Shown here: piece after piece, positions 17,116 through 25,071 of the stretch
How positions within the stretch are numbered: position 1 is the first letter of the stretch
Layout: every line of letters starts with the position of its first letter
NCBI GenBank assembly: GCA_902555275.1
Contig: CACDRY010000009.1
Span: forward strand, 1-43,050
Direction of reading: 5' to 3'
DNA: 43,050 nt
DNA from: an uncultured Pelagibacteraceae bacterium
GTDB lineage: Bacteria; Pseudomonadota; Alphaproteobacteria; Pelagibacterales; Pelagibacteraceae
Made by a program: the position numbers and the translations under genes
Notes under the pieces: model-generated
Databases searched by the model: none
What the model saw: only the letters and a program-made list of their open reading frames with translations
Told to the model about the DNA's origin: nothing

Positions 17116-19608
17116 ATGAAAAAATTTTTTATATTTTTATTATTTTCAATTTTTACTTTTACAAATTCAATATTAGCTGAACAAATTTATTCTGATGAAG
17201 CTAAGGAGATGATGGATGATCATGTTAGATCCAGTGAGCTTCTTAAGGTTCCACTACCTAAAGTGAATAGAATTATAAAAGACTATGACAGATATAAGTT
17301 TTATCGAACAAATATACAGGCCAATAATTGGTCTCACACTAATTATCTTTGGAAAGATGAGATTGATGGAAAAGTTTTATCAAAAAAACTATGCACAAAA
17401 GTAATAAGTGAATTTCAAGTGCCAAGCACTCCTACTATTCAAGAAAAAATTTTTAAAAAATGTCAGAGATCTTTAATGAGTTATGCCACAATAGATTTTG
17501 AGGGAGGAATCGATTTACATGGAGAAATAATATTAAAAATTGCAACTGCCAAAAAAGATAATTGGGTTTACAAAAATTCAGGGAAGGATAATTTTAATCC
17601 AAGAGACTATCAGTTATGGGGTGTTCTTTCTCCACTTGTAACATTTTATGCAGTTAATTATGATCAATTTAATTTTACAGAAGATCAGCATAAGACTATC
17701 CAAAATTATTTTAAAGATAAAGCAATGATCGAACGACTTGATAGAGATAGCAATCGTAGTAGGACAAAACTTTGTCCAATAGAAAATCCTATGAAGCTTA
17801 ATAAAAAAAGACATAAAGTTAATAATTGTGGAACTGTAAGATTGAGATTTGCTTCAGCTGAATTAGCGTTGGCTATAGTTATGCAAGATAAAGAACTTTG
17901 GTCAAAAGGATTATGGGATTTAGACTATGTATTAAGCATGGTAGGTAAAGAAGGATACTTTATTCCAACTGCAGCAAAAGGTTGTAAAGCACTTGGATAT
18001 TCATTCGCTACAAGCCAATTATTTTCTACTAATGTGGAGTTATTGAATTTAGCAAAATTTAATCTTCTTGATTATAAAACAAGACATGGAAAAACTTTAG
18101 GAGAAGCTTACGAGCAACTTTTTAAAATATATGATGATATCACTTTAGTGAAACATATAGCTAAAAAAGGAATAGGAGCATTTTCTTGTGGTACAAAACC
18201 ATTTAAAACACATATGGAACACGTTATTTATGAACGTGGTGGTCTTGAAAAATACCAGCATGATTTAAAAATAGGGAGGATCCCGGACAAACAATCTTAT
18301 ATCAATTGGTCAATAAGATTTGTGACAGAGAAACATCCTGAGTGGCTTGAGGATAAATTTTCACCTCATGAAGTTAAAGTTCATCCATTCCATGGTGCAT
18401 ATTATCATATTCAACCAATAGAGATATTTAATGCAAATATAATGTTAGAAGGGGACAATTTTTGGACAAAAAAACTATCTGAAAAACCAAAAGATTATGA
18501 AAAAAAATTTAGATATTCTGAATTTAAAATTTTTAACAATATGTTAGGTGGTACATTTAAGCTTAAATCAAATAATGTAAAATTTGCATCCAAAACAAAT
18601 CCTATTAAGCCAAAAAAACAAAATGATCACCAATTATATAAAGCTTTTATTAAAGGAAATTTGATTACCGAGGATAATAAAATTATTAAATTTAATGAAG
18701 CTTTGGTTTACCAGGATAAATTAGATGAGATGAGGAGTCAGATTTTATCTGTTTATATCGGAGAGAAACCTAATGATGATGCTATCATGCCTTTATTTAG
18801 ACACCGTGAAAATATTCAAAAAAAATGTAGCACATTATTTATGGAATTAAATTTTATTAACGGTGGTTGGATGAATTTTGTAAGTGAGACTAAAAATGTT
18901 AATTTTGCGAAAAATCAGCAATGTATTCATAATTACTTTTCAGAAACAAATGATAAAGAATCTTTGGAATTGTTTGAAGCTATTTTGGCTGGAACAAATT
19001 CTATTTTGAAATATTTAAAAGATAATGAAAAATTAAGAACTTTAGAAAATAATGAAAAAAAAATTGCTAAAGCTAAAATATCTGAGCCAATTTCTGAACC
19101 ATTAGAAAACAATTTTACAATTTTTAACTATGAAAATGGAACATTCAAGCTTAAGTCAAATAATGTAAATTTCATATCAAATACAAGTCCTATTAAACCA
19201 AAAAGACAAAAAGAAGATCAATTATATAAGTCAATAATTAAAGGAAATTTAATAAACGAGGTTAATAAGAAAGTTAAACTTGAAGAGGCTTTGGTTTATA
19301 AGAGGAGACTCGATAGTGATGACCAAATTTTAGTAATTAATATTGGAGAAGAACCGGGAGAAGATGCTATTACACCTTTTTTTAGGCATCGAGATAATAT
19401 TCAAAAAAAATGTGGAACCAGATTTTTAAATCAATGGGGCTGGATGAGCTTCATAAGTGTGACTAAAAACGAAAAAATTGCAAAAAACCAACAGTGTCAC
19501 TATGATTATTTTAAAGAAATAGATGACATGGAAGCTCTTGAATTATTTGAGAGTGTTTTAGGTGGAACAAATTCTATTTTAAAATATTTAAAAGAGAACG
19601 TTAAATAA
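17116..19608 (+). CDS. Secreted alginate-lyase-like protein with duplicated C-terminal domain
   Basis: The 830-residue protein has a signal peptide (cleavage near LAEQ, residue 21-22). Residues about 60-400 look like the helical toroid of PL5/alginate-lyase-superfamily proteins: NNCGTVRLRFASAELALAIV, then DLDYVLSMVGKEGYFIPTAAKGCKALGY with the spacing of the PL5 N..H and LPxE..R..AL..H core. The expected His of NNH is replaced by Cys, so activity is uncertain. Two homologous modules of about 155 residues follow (about 479-637 and 675-830), each with GTFKLKSNNV, a PLFRHR/PFFRHR motif, QKKCxT and paired Cys. The modules are unknown and may bind glycans. The gene shares its upstream repeat with the previous one. 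Confidence 0.6.
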   Translation: MKKFFIFLLFSIFTFTNSILAEQIYSDEAKEMMDDHVRSSELLKVPLPKVNRIIKDYDRYKFYRTNIQANNWSHTNYLWKDEIDGKVLSKKLCTKVISEFQVPSTPTIQEKIFKKCQRSLMSYATIDFEGGIDLHGEIILKIATAKKDNWVYKNSGKDNFNPRDYQLWGVLSPLVTFYAVNYDQFNFTEDQHKTIQNYFKDKAMIERLDRDSNRSRTKLCPIENPMKLNKKRHKVNNCGTVRLRFASAELALAIVMQDKELWSKGLWDLDYVLSMVGKEGYFIPTAAKGCKALGYSFATSQLFSTNVELLNLAKFNLLDYKTRHGKTLGEAYEQLFKIYDDITLVKHIAKKGIGAFSCGTKPFKTHMEHVIYERGGLEKYQHDLKIGRIPDKQSYINWSIRFVTEKHPEWLEDKFSPHEVKVHPFHGAYYHIQPIEIFNANIMLEGDNFWTKKLSEKPKDYEKKFRYSEFKIFNNMLGGTFKLKSNNVKFASKTNPIKPKKQNDHQLYKAFIKGNLITEDNKIIKFNEALVYQDKLDEMRSQILSVYIGEKPNDDAIMPLFRHRENIQKKCSTLFMELNFINGGWMNFVSETKNVNFAKNQQCIHNYFSETNDKESLELFEAILAGTNSILKYLKDNEKLRTLENNEKKIAKAKISEPISEPLENNFTIFNYENGTFKLKSNNVNFISNTSPIKPKRQKEDQLYKSIIKGNLINEVNKKVKLEEALVYKRRLDSDDQILVINIGEEPGEDAITPFFRHRDNIQKKCGTRFLNQWGWMSFISVTKNEKIAKNQQCHYDYFKEIDDMEALELFESVLGGTNSILKYLKENVK
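18550..19608 (+). repeat. Two diverged copies of a ~155-residue coding module
   Basis: DNA from about 18550 to 19032 and about 19138 to 19608 encodes two copies of the same domain inside the lyase-like gene. Long stretches still match, for example around ACATTTAAGCTTAAATCAAA and the end GGAACAAATTCTATTTT, so the duplication is real but not recent. Confidence 0.85.
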
Positions 19609-19644
19609 TAATTAGCTAAAATTTAAATAGGATTTTATAGGACA

Positions 19645-19664
19645 ACTAGACGTAGACTAGACGA
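19645..19664 (+). repeat. Tandem CTAGACG repeat, copy 3
   Basis: ACTAGACGTAGACTAGACG followed by A lies after the lyase-like gene and before the tRNA-Leu promoter. Its left flank (TAAATAGGATTTTATAGGA) matches the left flank of copy 2. No gene follows it in the expected place, which suggests that a third gene was lost. Confidence 0.8.
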
Positions 19665-19699
19665 TAGGGAGATAAAATAAAAAAATTTTACTTATTACT

Positions 19700-19730
19700 C
19701 TTGTTCAATTATAAATATTAGCATAAATAC
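19700..19730 (+). promoter_or_regulatory. Promoter of tRNA-Leu
   Basis: TTGTTC at 19701-19706 and TAAATA at 19724-19729 are 17 bp apart and lie 18 bp before the tRNA. The sequence is conserved in truncated copy 2 and partly in copy 1, which supports a functional role. Confidence 0.6.
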
Positions 19731-19747
19731 TCATGAAATTCATTAAT

Positions 19748-19833
19748 GCCCTCGTGGTGAAATTGGTAGACACAAAGGACTTAAAATCCTTGCCATTTAT
19801 GGAGTGCCAGTTCGAGTCTGGCCGAGGGCACCA
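19748..19833 (+). tRNA. tRNA-Leu (anticodon UAA)
   Basis: This is a complete cloverleaf: acceptor GCCCTCG with CGAGGGC, a D arm with AAATTGGTAGACA, anticodon stem AAGGA/TCCTT with loop CTTAAAA, a long variable arm typical of Leu, the T arm GTTCGAGTC, and encoded ACCA. Its 5' half and promoter are repeated twice upstream, so the gene is an integration hotspot. The intact copy sits at the right end of the block. Confidence 0.95.
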
Positions 19834-19837
19834 CTAA

Positions 19838-20608
19838 ATGTTAAAACCACATATTCTTTTTGATAATACAAAAACATCAAAAAAAATTAAAAATTTTCTA
19901 GATCATAAAATTAAAAATATATCATTAAATAAATGTAATTTAATAATTGTAATAGGTGGAGATGGCTTCATGCTTTCTGCACTTAAAAAATACAATAAAT
20001 ATCAAAAACCTTTCTATGGAATTAATGCAGGTAGTTATGGTTTTTTGATGAATAAATTCTCTTCAAAAAATACGGTAAAAAATTTATCTAAGGCAAAGTC
20101 TGTCATAATTTCTCCATTAGAAATGGTTGTTAAAAATAAATTTAATAAAAATAAAAAATCTATTGCAATAAACGAGGTATCTATATTAAGACAAAGTAGA
20201 CAAACAGCCTCGTTGGAAATTTCTAGTGGATCTCAGAAAATAATAAAAAAATTAGTTTCAGATGGAATATTAGTTTCAACACCTGCTGGAAGTACTGCTT
20301 ATAATATGTCAGTTTATGGACCAATTTTAAATTTAGACTCTAAAAAATTATCCATCAGACCTATTAGTGCTTTTAGACCAAGAAGATGGAAAGGAAGAGT
20401 AGTTAGTGATAAATCAAAAATTGTAATCAAAAATCTAAATATACAAAAAAGACCTATCAGTGCAGTAGCTGACAATTATGAAGTTAGAAATGCAAAAACT
20501 ATTTCTATAAACATTAATAAAAAAATTAAGTTTAATCTCCTTTATGACTCAAATAAAAGTCTTCAAAAAAAAATTAAAATAGAACAAATTAGAAAAGAAA
20601 CTAATTAA
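19838..20608 (+). CDS. nadK: NAD kinase
   Basis: The 256-residue protein has the NAD kinase signatures GGDGFML (residues 40-46), INAGSYGFLMN, an NEVSILR segment, and the ATP/NAD site SDGILVSTPAGSTAYNMS. It phosphorylates NAD to NADP in the cytosol. It starts four bases after the tRNA-Leu CCA end, so it may be transcribed from the tRNA promoter. Its stop overlaps the start of the next gene by one base. Confidence 0.95.
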   Translation: MLKPHILFDNTKTSKKIKNFLDHKIKNISLNKCNLIIVIGGDGFMLSALKKYNKYQKPFYGINAGSYGFLMNKFSSKNTVKNLSKAKSVIISPLEMVVKNKFNKNKKSIAINEVSILRQSRQTASLEISSGSQKIIKKLVSDGILVSTPAGSTAYNMSVYGPILNLDSKKLSIRPISAFRPRRWKGRVVSDKSKIVIKNLNIQKRPISAVADNYEVRNAKTISININKKIKFNLLYDSNKSLQKKIKIEQIRKETN

Positions 20609-21753
20609 TGGTTAATAAAAACTTTGGGTTTGGAACTCAAATTAGGAAATCCCCATATTTTGATTCTACTGTTAAATGGGGCGCAACAGGTTTTTCAGTT
20701 TATAATCATATGTATATTCCTCGTGATTTTGGAGATCCTGAGCAAAACTTTTGGAATTTAATTGAAACCGCAATACTCTGTGATGTAGCTGTTGAAAGAC
20801 AAGTTGAAATTACAGGGCCAGACGCATTTAAATTTATTCAACTATTAACTCCAAGAGATTTATCAAAATTATCAGTTGGGCAGTGTAAATATGTTTTAAT
20901 TACAAATGCAGAGGGTGGGATATTGAATGATCCAGTTCTATTAAGATTAGGAAAAAATCATTTTTGGTTATCTTTAGGTGACAGTGATATTTTATTATGG
21001 GCTCAAGGTGTAGCTGTTAACTCAGGATTAAATGTGAAAATAACAGAACCAGATGTTTCGCCATTGCAATTACAAGGACCAAAGTCTGCCTATATAATGA
21101 TAAAATTATTTGGGGAGAGTATAAAAGATTTAAGGTATTATTGGTTTAGAGAAATAGATTTAGACGGAATACCATTAGTGGTTTCTAGAACTGGTTGGTC
21201 TAGTGAGTTTGGTTATGAGTTATTTTTGAGAGATGGTTCAAAAGGAAATGAGCTATATGAAAAAATCATGGCTGCTGGAAAAGAATTCGGACTTAAGCCA
21301 GGTCACACTTCATCTATTAGAAGAATAGAAGGGGGCATGCTTTCATATCATGCGGATGCTGATATTCACACAAATCCATTTGAATTAGGTTTGGGTCGTC
21401 TTGTTAATCTAGACAGTGACATAGATTTTATAGGAAAGGATGCGCTTAAAAAAATTAAAACAGATGGCGTGAAAAGACTTCAAGTTGGTTTAGAAATTGA
21501 ATGTGAAAAGTTAAGTGGACCAAATACAAGATTCTGGCCTTTAAAAAATAAAAATAGGATTATAGGAAAAGTAACTTCAGCTGTTTATTCTCCACGTTTA
21601 AAAAAGAATATTGCTCTAGCTATAGTTGATATTAATTATTCAAAAATTGGTGAAGAAATTGAAGTGTCTATTGAGGATAAAAATTTTAAATGCAAAATTA
21701 TAGAAAAACCTTTTTTTGATCCAAAAAAAAAAATAACTTCAAAATCTTTATAG
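20608..21753 (+). CDS. GcvT-fold methyltransferase, DmdA-like
   Basis: The 381-residue product belongs to the GcvT/YgfZ/DmdA tetrahydrofolate-dependent fold. It strongly resembles DMSP demethylase as I remember that family: IRKSPYFDS with FSVYNHMYIP, CDVAVERQVEITGPDA, LLTPRDLSKL, LNDPVLLRL, ITEPDVSPLQLQGP, and IRRIEGGMLSYHADAD. DmdA moves a methyl group from dimethylsulfoniopropionate to tetrahydrofolate and is about 370 residues, which fits. DmdA is common in SAR11. Paralogues with other methylated substrates are hard to separate by eye, so no symbol is given. Translation is coupled to nadK by the one-base overlap, although no functional link is obvious. Confidence 0.8.
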   Translation: MVNKNFGFGTQIRKSPYFDSTVKWGATGFSVYNHMYIPRDFGDPEQNFWNLIETAILCDVAVERQVEITGPDAFKFIQLLTPRDLSKLSVGQCKYVLITNAEGGILNDPVLLRLGKNHFWLSLGDSDILLWAQGVAVNSGLNVKITEPDVSPLQLQGPKSAYIMIKLFGESIKDLRYYWFREIDLDGIPLVVSRTGWSSEFGYELFLRDGSKGNELYEKIMAAGKEFGLKPGHTSSIRRIEGGMLSYHADADIHTNPFELGLGRLVNLDSDIDFIGKDALKKIKTDGVKRLQVGLEIECEKLSGPNTRFWPLKNKNRIIGKVTSAVYSPRLKKNIALAIVDINYSKIGEEIEVSIEDKNFKCKIIEKPFFDPKKKITSKSL

Positions 21754-21788
21754 ATTGTCATAATTTATTTAAAAACTCTTTTAAAAAA

Positions 21789-22712
21789 ATGGTTAAAAAG
21801 AAAAATAGAATAGGGATAGATTATGGTGGGACAAAAATTGAAGGTATTCTTCTAAATGTGAATGGTCTAGAAATTAAAAGGAAAAGATATTCATATAAAA
21901 AAAATTATATTTCTGGCATAGAAACTGTTAAAAAATTAGTTGATGAATTTGATAAAATTAGTGGACATTATTGTTCTGTTGGAATTGGAATACCTGGATT
22001 TTCATCAAAAGATACTGAGCTTGTTACAAATGCCAACTCATTGTGGTTAAACAATAAACCTTTCAAAAAAGATCTAGAAATAGCCTTAAATAGAAAAGTA
22101 AAATTAATGAATGATGCAAATTGTTTTACTCTATCAGAGGCAGTTGACGGTGCTGGCAAAGAATTTAAATCAATCTTTGGTATAATTATAGGTACTGGTT
22201 TTGGAGGAGGTCTTTCATATAAAAAAGAAATAATAGAAGGTGCAAACCAAATCGCTGGAGATTGGGGGCATCAACCCTTACCTTACCCAACTGATGAGGA
22301 AATTAAAACTAAGATAAAATGTCCTTCTTCGAACTGTGGAAGACCTTTGTGTGCAGAGCAATTTATGTCGGGTATCGGTTTCTCTAAAATTTTTAATGCT
22401 AAACATAATACAAACTTTGACGCCGAAGAAATTGTCAGCCTAGACAATAAATATGACAAAAGGGCAGAAGAAGAACTCAATCTCTATGAAGATAGGATGG
22501 CTAGGCTAATGGCTGTTATGATTGGAATTTTTGATCCAGATGCAATTATTTTAGGTGGTGGTATGTCTAATATTGATAGGTTATATAAAAATATACCTCC
22601 ACTTATTTCAAAATATACATTTTCAAATAAAGTAAATACAAAAGTTATAAAAAATTTTCACGGTGATTCGAGTGGTGTGAGGGGTGCTGCTTGGCTTTGG
22701 AATGATGTATAA
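21789..22712 (+). CDS. ROK-family sugar kinase
   Basis: The 307-residue protein has the ROK phosphate site IDYGGTKIEG (D11), GIGIPGF, catalytic D109 in MNDANCFTLSEA, and GTGFGGGL. The zinc-binding region has H161 and three Cys (about 178, 183, 188) ending in LCAEQFMSG. ROK kinases phosphorylate glucose, fructose, N-acetylglucosamine or similar sugars. The CAEQFMSG type is often annotated as fructokinase or NagK-like, but the sugar cannot be fixed. It ends eight bases before the left repeat of the integrated element and would have faced tRNA-Thr directly before integration. Confidence 0.88.
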   Translation: MVKKKNRIGIDYGGTKIEGILLNVNGLEIKRKRYSYKKNYISGIETVKKLVDEFDKISGHYCSVGIGIPGFSSKDTELVTNANSLWLNNKPFKKDLEIALNRKVKLMNDANCFTLSEAVDGAGKEFKSIFGIIIGTGFGGGLSYKKEIIEGANQIAGDWGHQPLPYPTDEEIKTKIKCPSSNCGRPLCAEQFMSGIGFSKIFNAKHNTNFDAEEIVSLDNKYDKRAEEELNLYEDRMARLMAVMIGIFDPDAIILGGGMSNIDRLYKNIPPLISKYTFSNKVNTKVIKNFHGDSSGVRGAAWLWNDV

Positions 22713-22720
22713 TAATTTAG

Positions 22721-22771
22721 TGATGGTGCCCCCGCACGGATTCGAACCGCGGACCTATTGATTACAAATCA
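22721..22771 (-). repeat. Distal att site (displaced tRNA-Thr 3' half)
   Basis: These 51 bp equal 31651-31701 except for position 22741. They hold the tRNA-Thr 3' end from the anticodon loop through ACCA, read on the minus strand; after ACAAATCA the sequences diverge. This is the copy left behind by the host tRNA after integration, and it cannot form a tRNA. Confidence 0.93.
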
Positions 22772-22889
22772 GCTTGTCTAAAATCAATAAGTCATGGACC
22801 ATTAAATAACCCTTGGTCTATCTCATTAATAATTAAGGTTAACAAACTTTTGACTCCTGGACAATCAAATAAATAAAAATAACTACAAC

Positions 22890-22899
22890 CTCACTACAA
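22890..22899 (+). promoter_or_regulatory. Candidate integrase arm-type site (distal end)
   Basis: CTCACTACAA occurs here about 119 bp inside the distal att site and twice near the integrase end, always in the same orientation. That distribution is expected for arm-binding sites of a lambda/P4-type tyrosine recombinase. Confidence 0.5.
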
Positions 22900-22997
22900 G
22901 ACAAAATAATTAAGTTAAATAAATCAACAATAACAACAAACGTTAATTTAATTATTAACTTACTTTTAAAAATAAAAAGTGAGTCTTTATGCGGATT

Positions 22998-23094
22998 TTT
23001 AACACTACTTTTTTGGGCGTTAACGGAGTTTTGACTCCGTCAAAACGCATATATCCGACCGCTGACGCGGTCGGGACCTCGTTGTAGTGTTGGA
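22998..23094. ncRNA. GC-rich three-way-junction structure (candidate RNA or packaging/ori site)
   Basis: An outer stem pairs AACACTAC (23001-23008) with GTAGTGTT (23084-23091). Inside it are two hairpins. One pairs ACGGAGT (23023-23029) with ACTCCGT (23034-23040), extended by GCGTT/AACGC. The other pairs CCGACCGC (23055-23062) with GCGGTCGG (23067-23074) around a TGAC loop. Three nested, perfectly paired helices in about 95 bp of an AT-rich genome are unlikely by chance. The rest of the gene-free stretch 22772-23321 holds the arm-like site and shorter GACTC/GAGTC inversions. It could be a structured RNA on either strand, a replication start or a helper-phage packaging site. Confidence 0.6.
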
Positions 23095-23321
23095 GTCGAG
23101 AGGGGTCCCAAACGAGTCTGTACGTGGCTTATTTTGACTCTAACGACCCTTTCTAAATAGGTTTACGGAGTAGCTTCTACTCTCTCGTAGTTACAAGCAT
23201 TGATACATCTAGGGGTCCCGAAATCAAACTGAAAAACTGAAAGAAAATATTTTACAAAAAATTATTTAAAAATTATCATGCAATTTAGAAAGGCAAAAAT
23301 TTTTTTCAAAATTTATATCAA

Positions 23322-23528
23322 ATGGGATATTGGGCAACAGCAACAGGGAAAGAGAACGCTAAAGAATTTTACGAGGACAATAGGGTCGTGGACCGTTGTA
23401 AGTTTTGCGGTCAACACAAAGAAATCAAAACCACTATGACAATCGTATTCTCAGAATTTGAAACATCACACGGACCAATCTGTAAGACATGCTATTCGGC
23501 TAATGCTGTCCAGGTCCAGGCTAAATAG
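23322..23528 (+). CDS. Small zinc-ribbon-like protein of the element
   Basis: The 68-residue protein has two Cys pairs, CKFCG near residue 27 and CKTCY near 54, spaced as a treble-clef or zinc-ribbon knuckle. The N-terminus is MGYWATATGKENAKEF. It is the only recognisable gene of the element on the plus strand and follows the structured non-coding segment. It may be a transcription or anti-repression factor, but no homologue is recognised. The four Cys and the Shine-Dalgarno-free start are all that can be seen. Confidence 0.6.
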   Translation: MGYWATATGKENAKEFYEDNRVVDRCKFCGQHKEIKTTMTIVFSEFETSHGPICKTCYSANAVQVQAK

Positions 23529-23798
23529 ATCACGCAACAAGGACCAGGCAACCTGGCTCAGTTACCCATGCTAATATTTGCTAAGGTAGGCCACCCGAAA
23601 ATCTTCTAAAACCCGCACCATGTAACAATAATAGGAAATAACTCTAGTATACATTAGCATACTATCTATGGGTTACATTGGGTTATATACAAGCTACGTT
23701 TTTTTAAGGCAGAGACCCCGTTAGTATGGGCTACCAACAGGGCCCCGTAAAAGGTTCTATTACCGTTTAGACAAGGTGGTATAGAATAATATTACAAT
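23529..23798. other. Gene-free stretch inside the element
   Basis: No gene is visible in these 270 bp. They contain dispersed inverted pieces (ATGCTAAT at 23568-23575 and ATTAGCAT about 80 bp later), a repeated GGGTTA motif, and a GC-rich GACCCCGTTAGTATGGG segment. This could be an origin or regulatory region between convergent genes, but the signals are weak. Confidence 0.35.
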
Positions 23799-24149
23799 TC
23801 AGGTCTTACTAGGTTTGTGTTTAGTGTGCAATATGTACAATTCATTATTTGGATTTTCTTTTCCAAGTTCATCTAAAATATTTCGATATGAAGTTAACAC
23901 CGTGTTGATATCATCTTCCATATTGGCGCAAGATTTATACAAACAAGCATAGTTATATAACAGCTTATTAATACTCCATTCAGGCGGCTCTTTTCCTTGC
24001 TTCTCACATGCCAATAGATAATCACTATAACTACATTCCCCACTAGGCGTTGGAAATTTAATAATTCCGTTACGTAAAAATTTCGAATAAAATTTATCAA
24101 CAGGGATTGCAATTCTAGTAGTAGAATTTTTTCTTTTTGTCATATCCAC
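23799..24149 (-). CDS. Hypothetical element protein
   Basis: This 116-residue protein has a basic N-terminus (TKRKNSTTR), a Trp-containing middle (EPPEWSINKLLYNYACLY) and a helical C-terminal half. It overlaps the upstream HTH gene by 35 bp (29 bp if the second ATG is used), so it is translated with it. No domain is recognised. It is the last gene of the leftward operon. Confidence 0.6.
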   Translation of the reverse strand: MDMTKRKNSTTRIAIPVDKFYSKFLRNGIIKFPTPSGECSYSDYLLACEKQGKEPPEWSINKLLYNYACLYKSCANMEDDINTVLTSYRNILDELGKENPNNELYILHTKHKPSKT

Positions 24150-24648
24150 GGTTCGTTGGTTTGTAGTCCCATTGTTGCATTTCTTTTTGACTTAACATTC
24201 CACCATAGCAACGATTAAAAGGGCTCTTTAATCCCGCATCTGTTGGAGTATTCATAATAGCTTTTGAGTTCTGTTGTTTTAATTCCTGATCAATTCTTTC
24301 AATAGCTTTTGGAATTTTATCCTGAATTTCTTTTGGCACTTTGTATTGTATCGCGGCCAGGCGTTTCATTTCGTTGTGCTCACGGAACGCGGAGTTTGGA
24401 TAGTTAGCCTTATCGTGATTGCCTCGATTATATTTTCGTTTAGGTGTGTACATTGGACCATGTACAGTTTCTTTAAAAGCACGCACTCCTTGAGGGTCAC
24501 GGAAATAATATTGTCCGTTACGTGTAATATATTCATTAACGAGTTTACCTCTACGCATATTTTGAATAACTGAACCTTTTGATTTTCCTATTCTTTTTGC
24601 GTATTCACCTCGCGTCAAATAAAATTCTTTATCAATTTTTTCTGCCAT
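24115..24648 (-). CDS. HTH DNA-binding protein of the element
   Basis: The 177-residue product starts with a likely helix-turn-helix (about residues 8-35: FYLTRGEYAKRIGKSKGSVIQ), followed by NMRRGKLV and a short beta wing NGQYYFRDP. This resembles MerR/excisionase-type or replication-initiator HTH modules. The rest is basic, Gln- and Lys-rich and ends KKKKFYY; no catalytic motif is seen. It lies between the winged-helix gene and the last gene of the operon. A role in element regulation or replication is inferred. Confidence 0.6.
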   Translation of the reverse strand: MAEKIDKEFYLTRGEYAKRIGKSKGSVIQNMRRGKLVNEYITRNGQYYFRDPQGVRAFKETVHGPMYTPKRKYNRGNHDKANYPNSAFREHNEMKRLAAIQYKVPKEIQDKIPKAIERIDQELKQQNSKAIMNTPTDAGLKSPFNRCYGGMLSQKEMQQWDYKPTNRGYDKKKKFYY

Positions 24649-24699
24649 AAACGTAACAATGTTACTTTTACGGTGTACATACTATTTTGCACGGTAGGG

Positions 24700-25023
24700 C
24701 TAATTTAATTTCTTTTGTGGTGCAATAATTTTGATACGTGGTGCACGGCCCATTGAACCTTTTACCTCGATCAATTTAGCTTCTTTTAATTTTTTTATTG
24801 CTCTCCACTTTGTAGATTGAGACAACCCGAACCACTTATAAGAATTTTTATTATCAACTTTAACCCAGGCTTCTTTGGTTAGTCCTTGTAAAGTTTTGAT
24901 GTATTGAAATAATCTTATCGCGCCTAATCCATGCTTCGAGAATTCTGCAAACTGATGAATACTTATTGGCCCCATTGTGAAGTAGACTCCGTCGTAATCA
25001 TAATTATTTTTTTTAGGGGTCAT
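24700..25023 (-). CDS. Winged-helix protein of the element
   Basis: This 107-residue protein has the pattern of a winged helix: GAIRLFQYIKTLQ (helix 1), KWFGLSQSTKWRAIKKLKEAKLIEV (helices 2-3) and a basic wing GSMGRAPRIKII. The layout resembles small transcription regulators and RepL-type replication proteins. It lies 48 bp downstream of the DNA polymerase gene on the same strand. A regulator or replication accessory role is likely, but the exact family is unknown. Confidence 0.65.
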   Translation of the reverse strand: MTPKKNNYDYDGVYFTMGPISIHQFAEFSKHGLGAIRLFQYIKTLQGLTKEAWVKVDNKNSYKWFGLSQSTKWRAIKKLKEAKLIEVKGSMGRAPRIKIIAPQKKLN

Positions 25024-25071
25024 ATTACTTATTAAAGAATTTAAAGATATTAATAATACTATACATAGGTA

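Noticed and set aside
18550..19608. Misassembly as the cause of the duplicated module in the lyase-like gene
   Set aside because: The two copies differ at many positions and keep one open frame, so this is a true internal duplication.
15992..19664. Possible CRISPR array from the repeated ACTAGACG block
   Set aside because: Only three copies occur, separated by whole genes; there are no uniform spacers and no cas genes.
22721..22800. Second functional tRNA-Thr at the left end of the element
   Set aside because: Only the 3' half matches; after the anticodon loop the sequence cannot form the D arm or acceptor.
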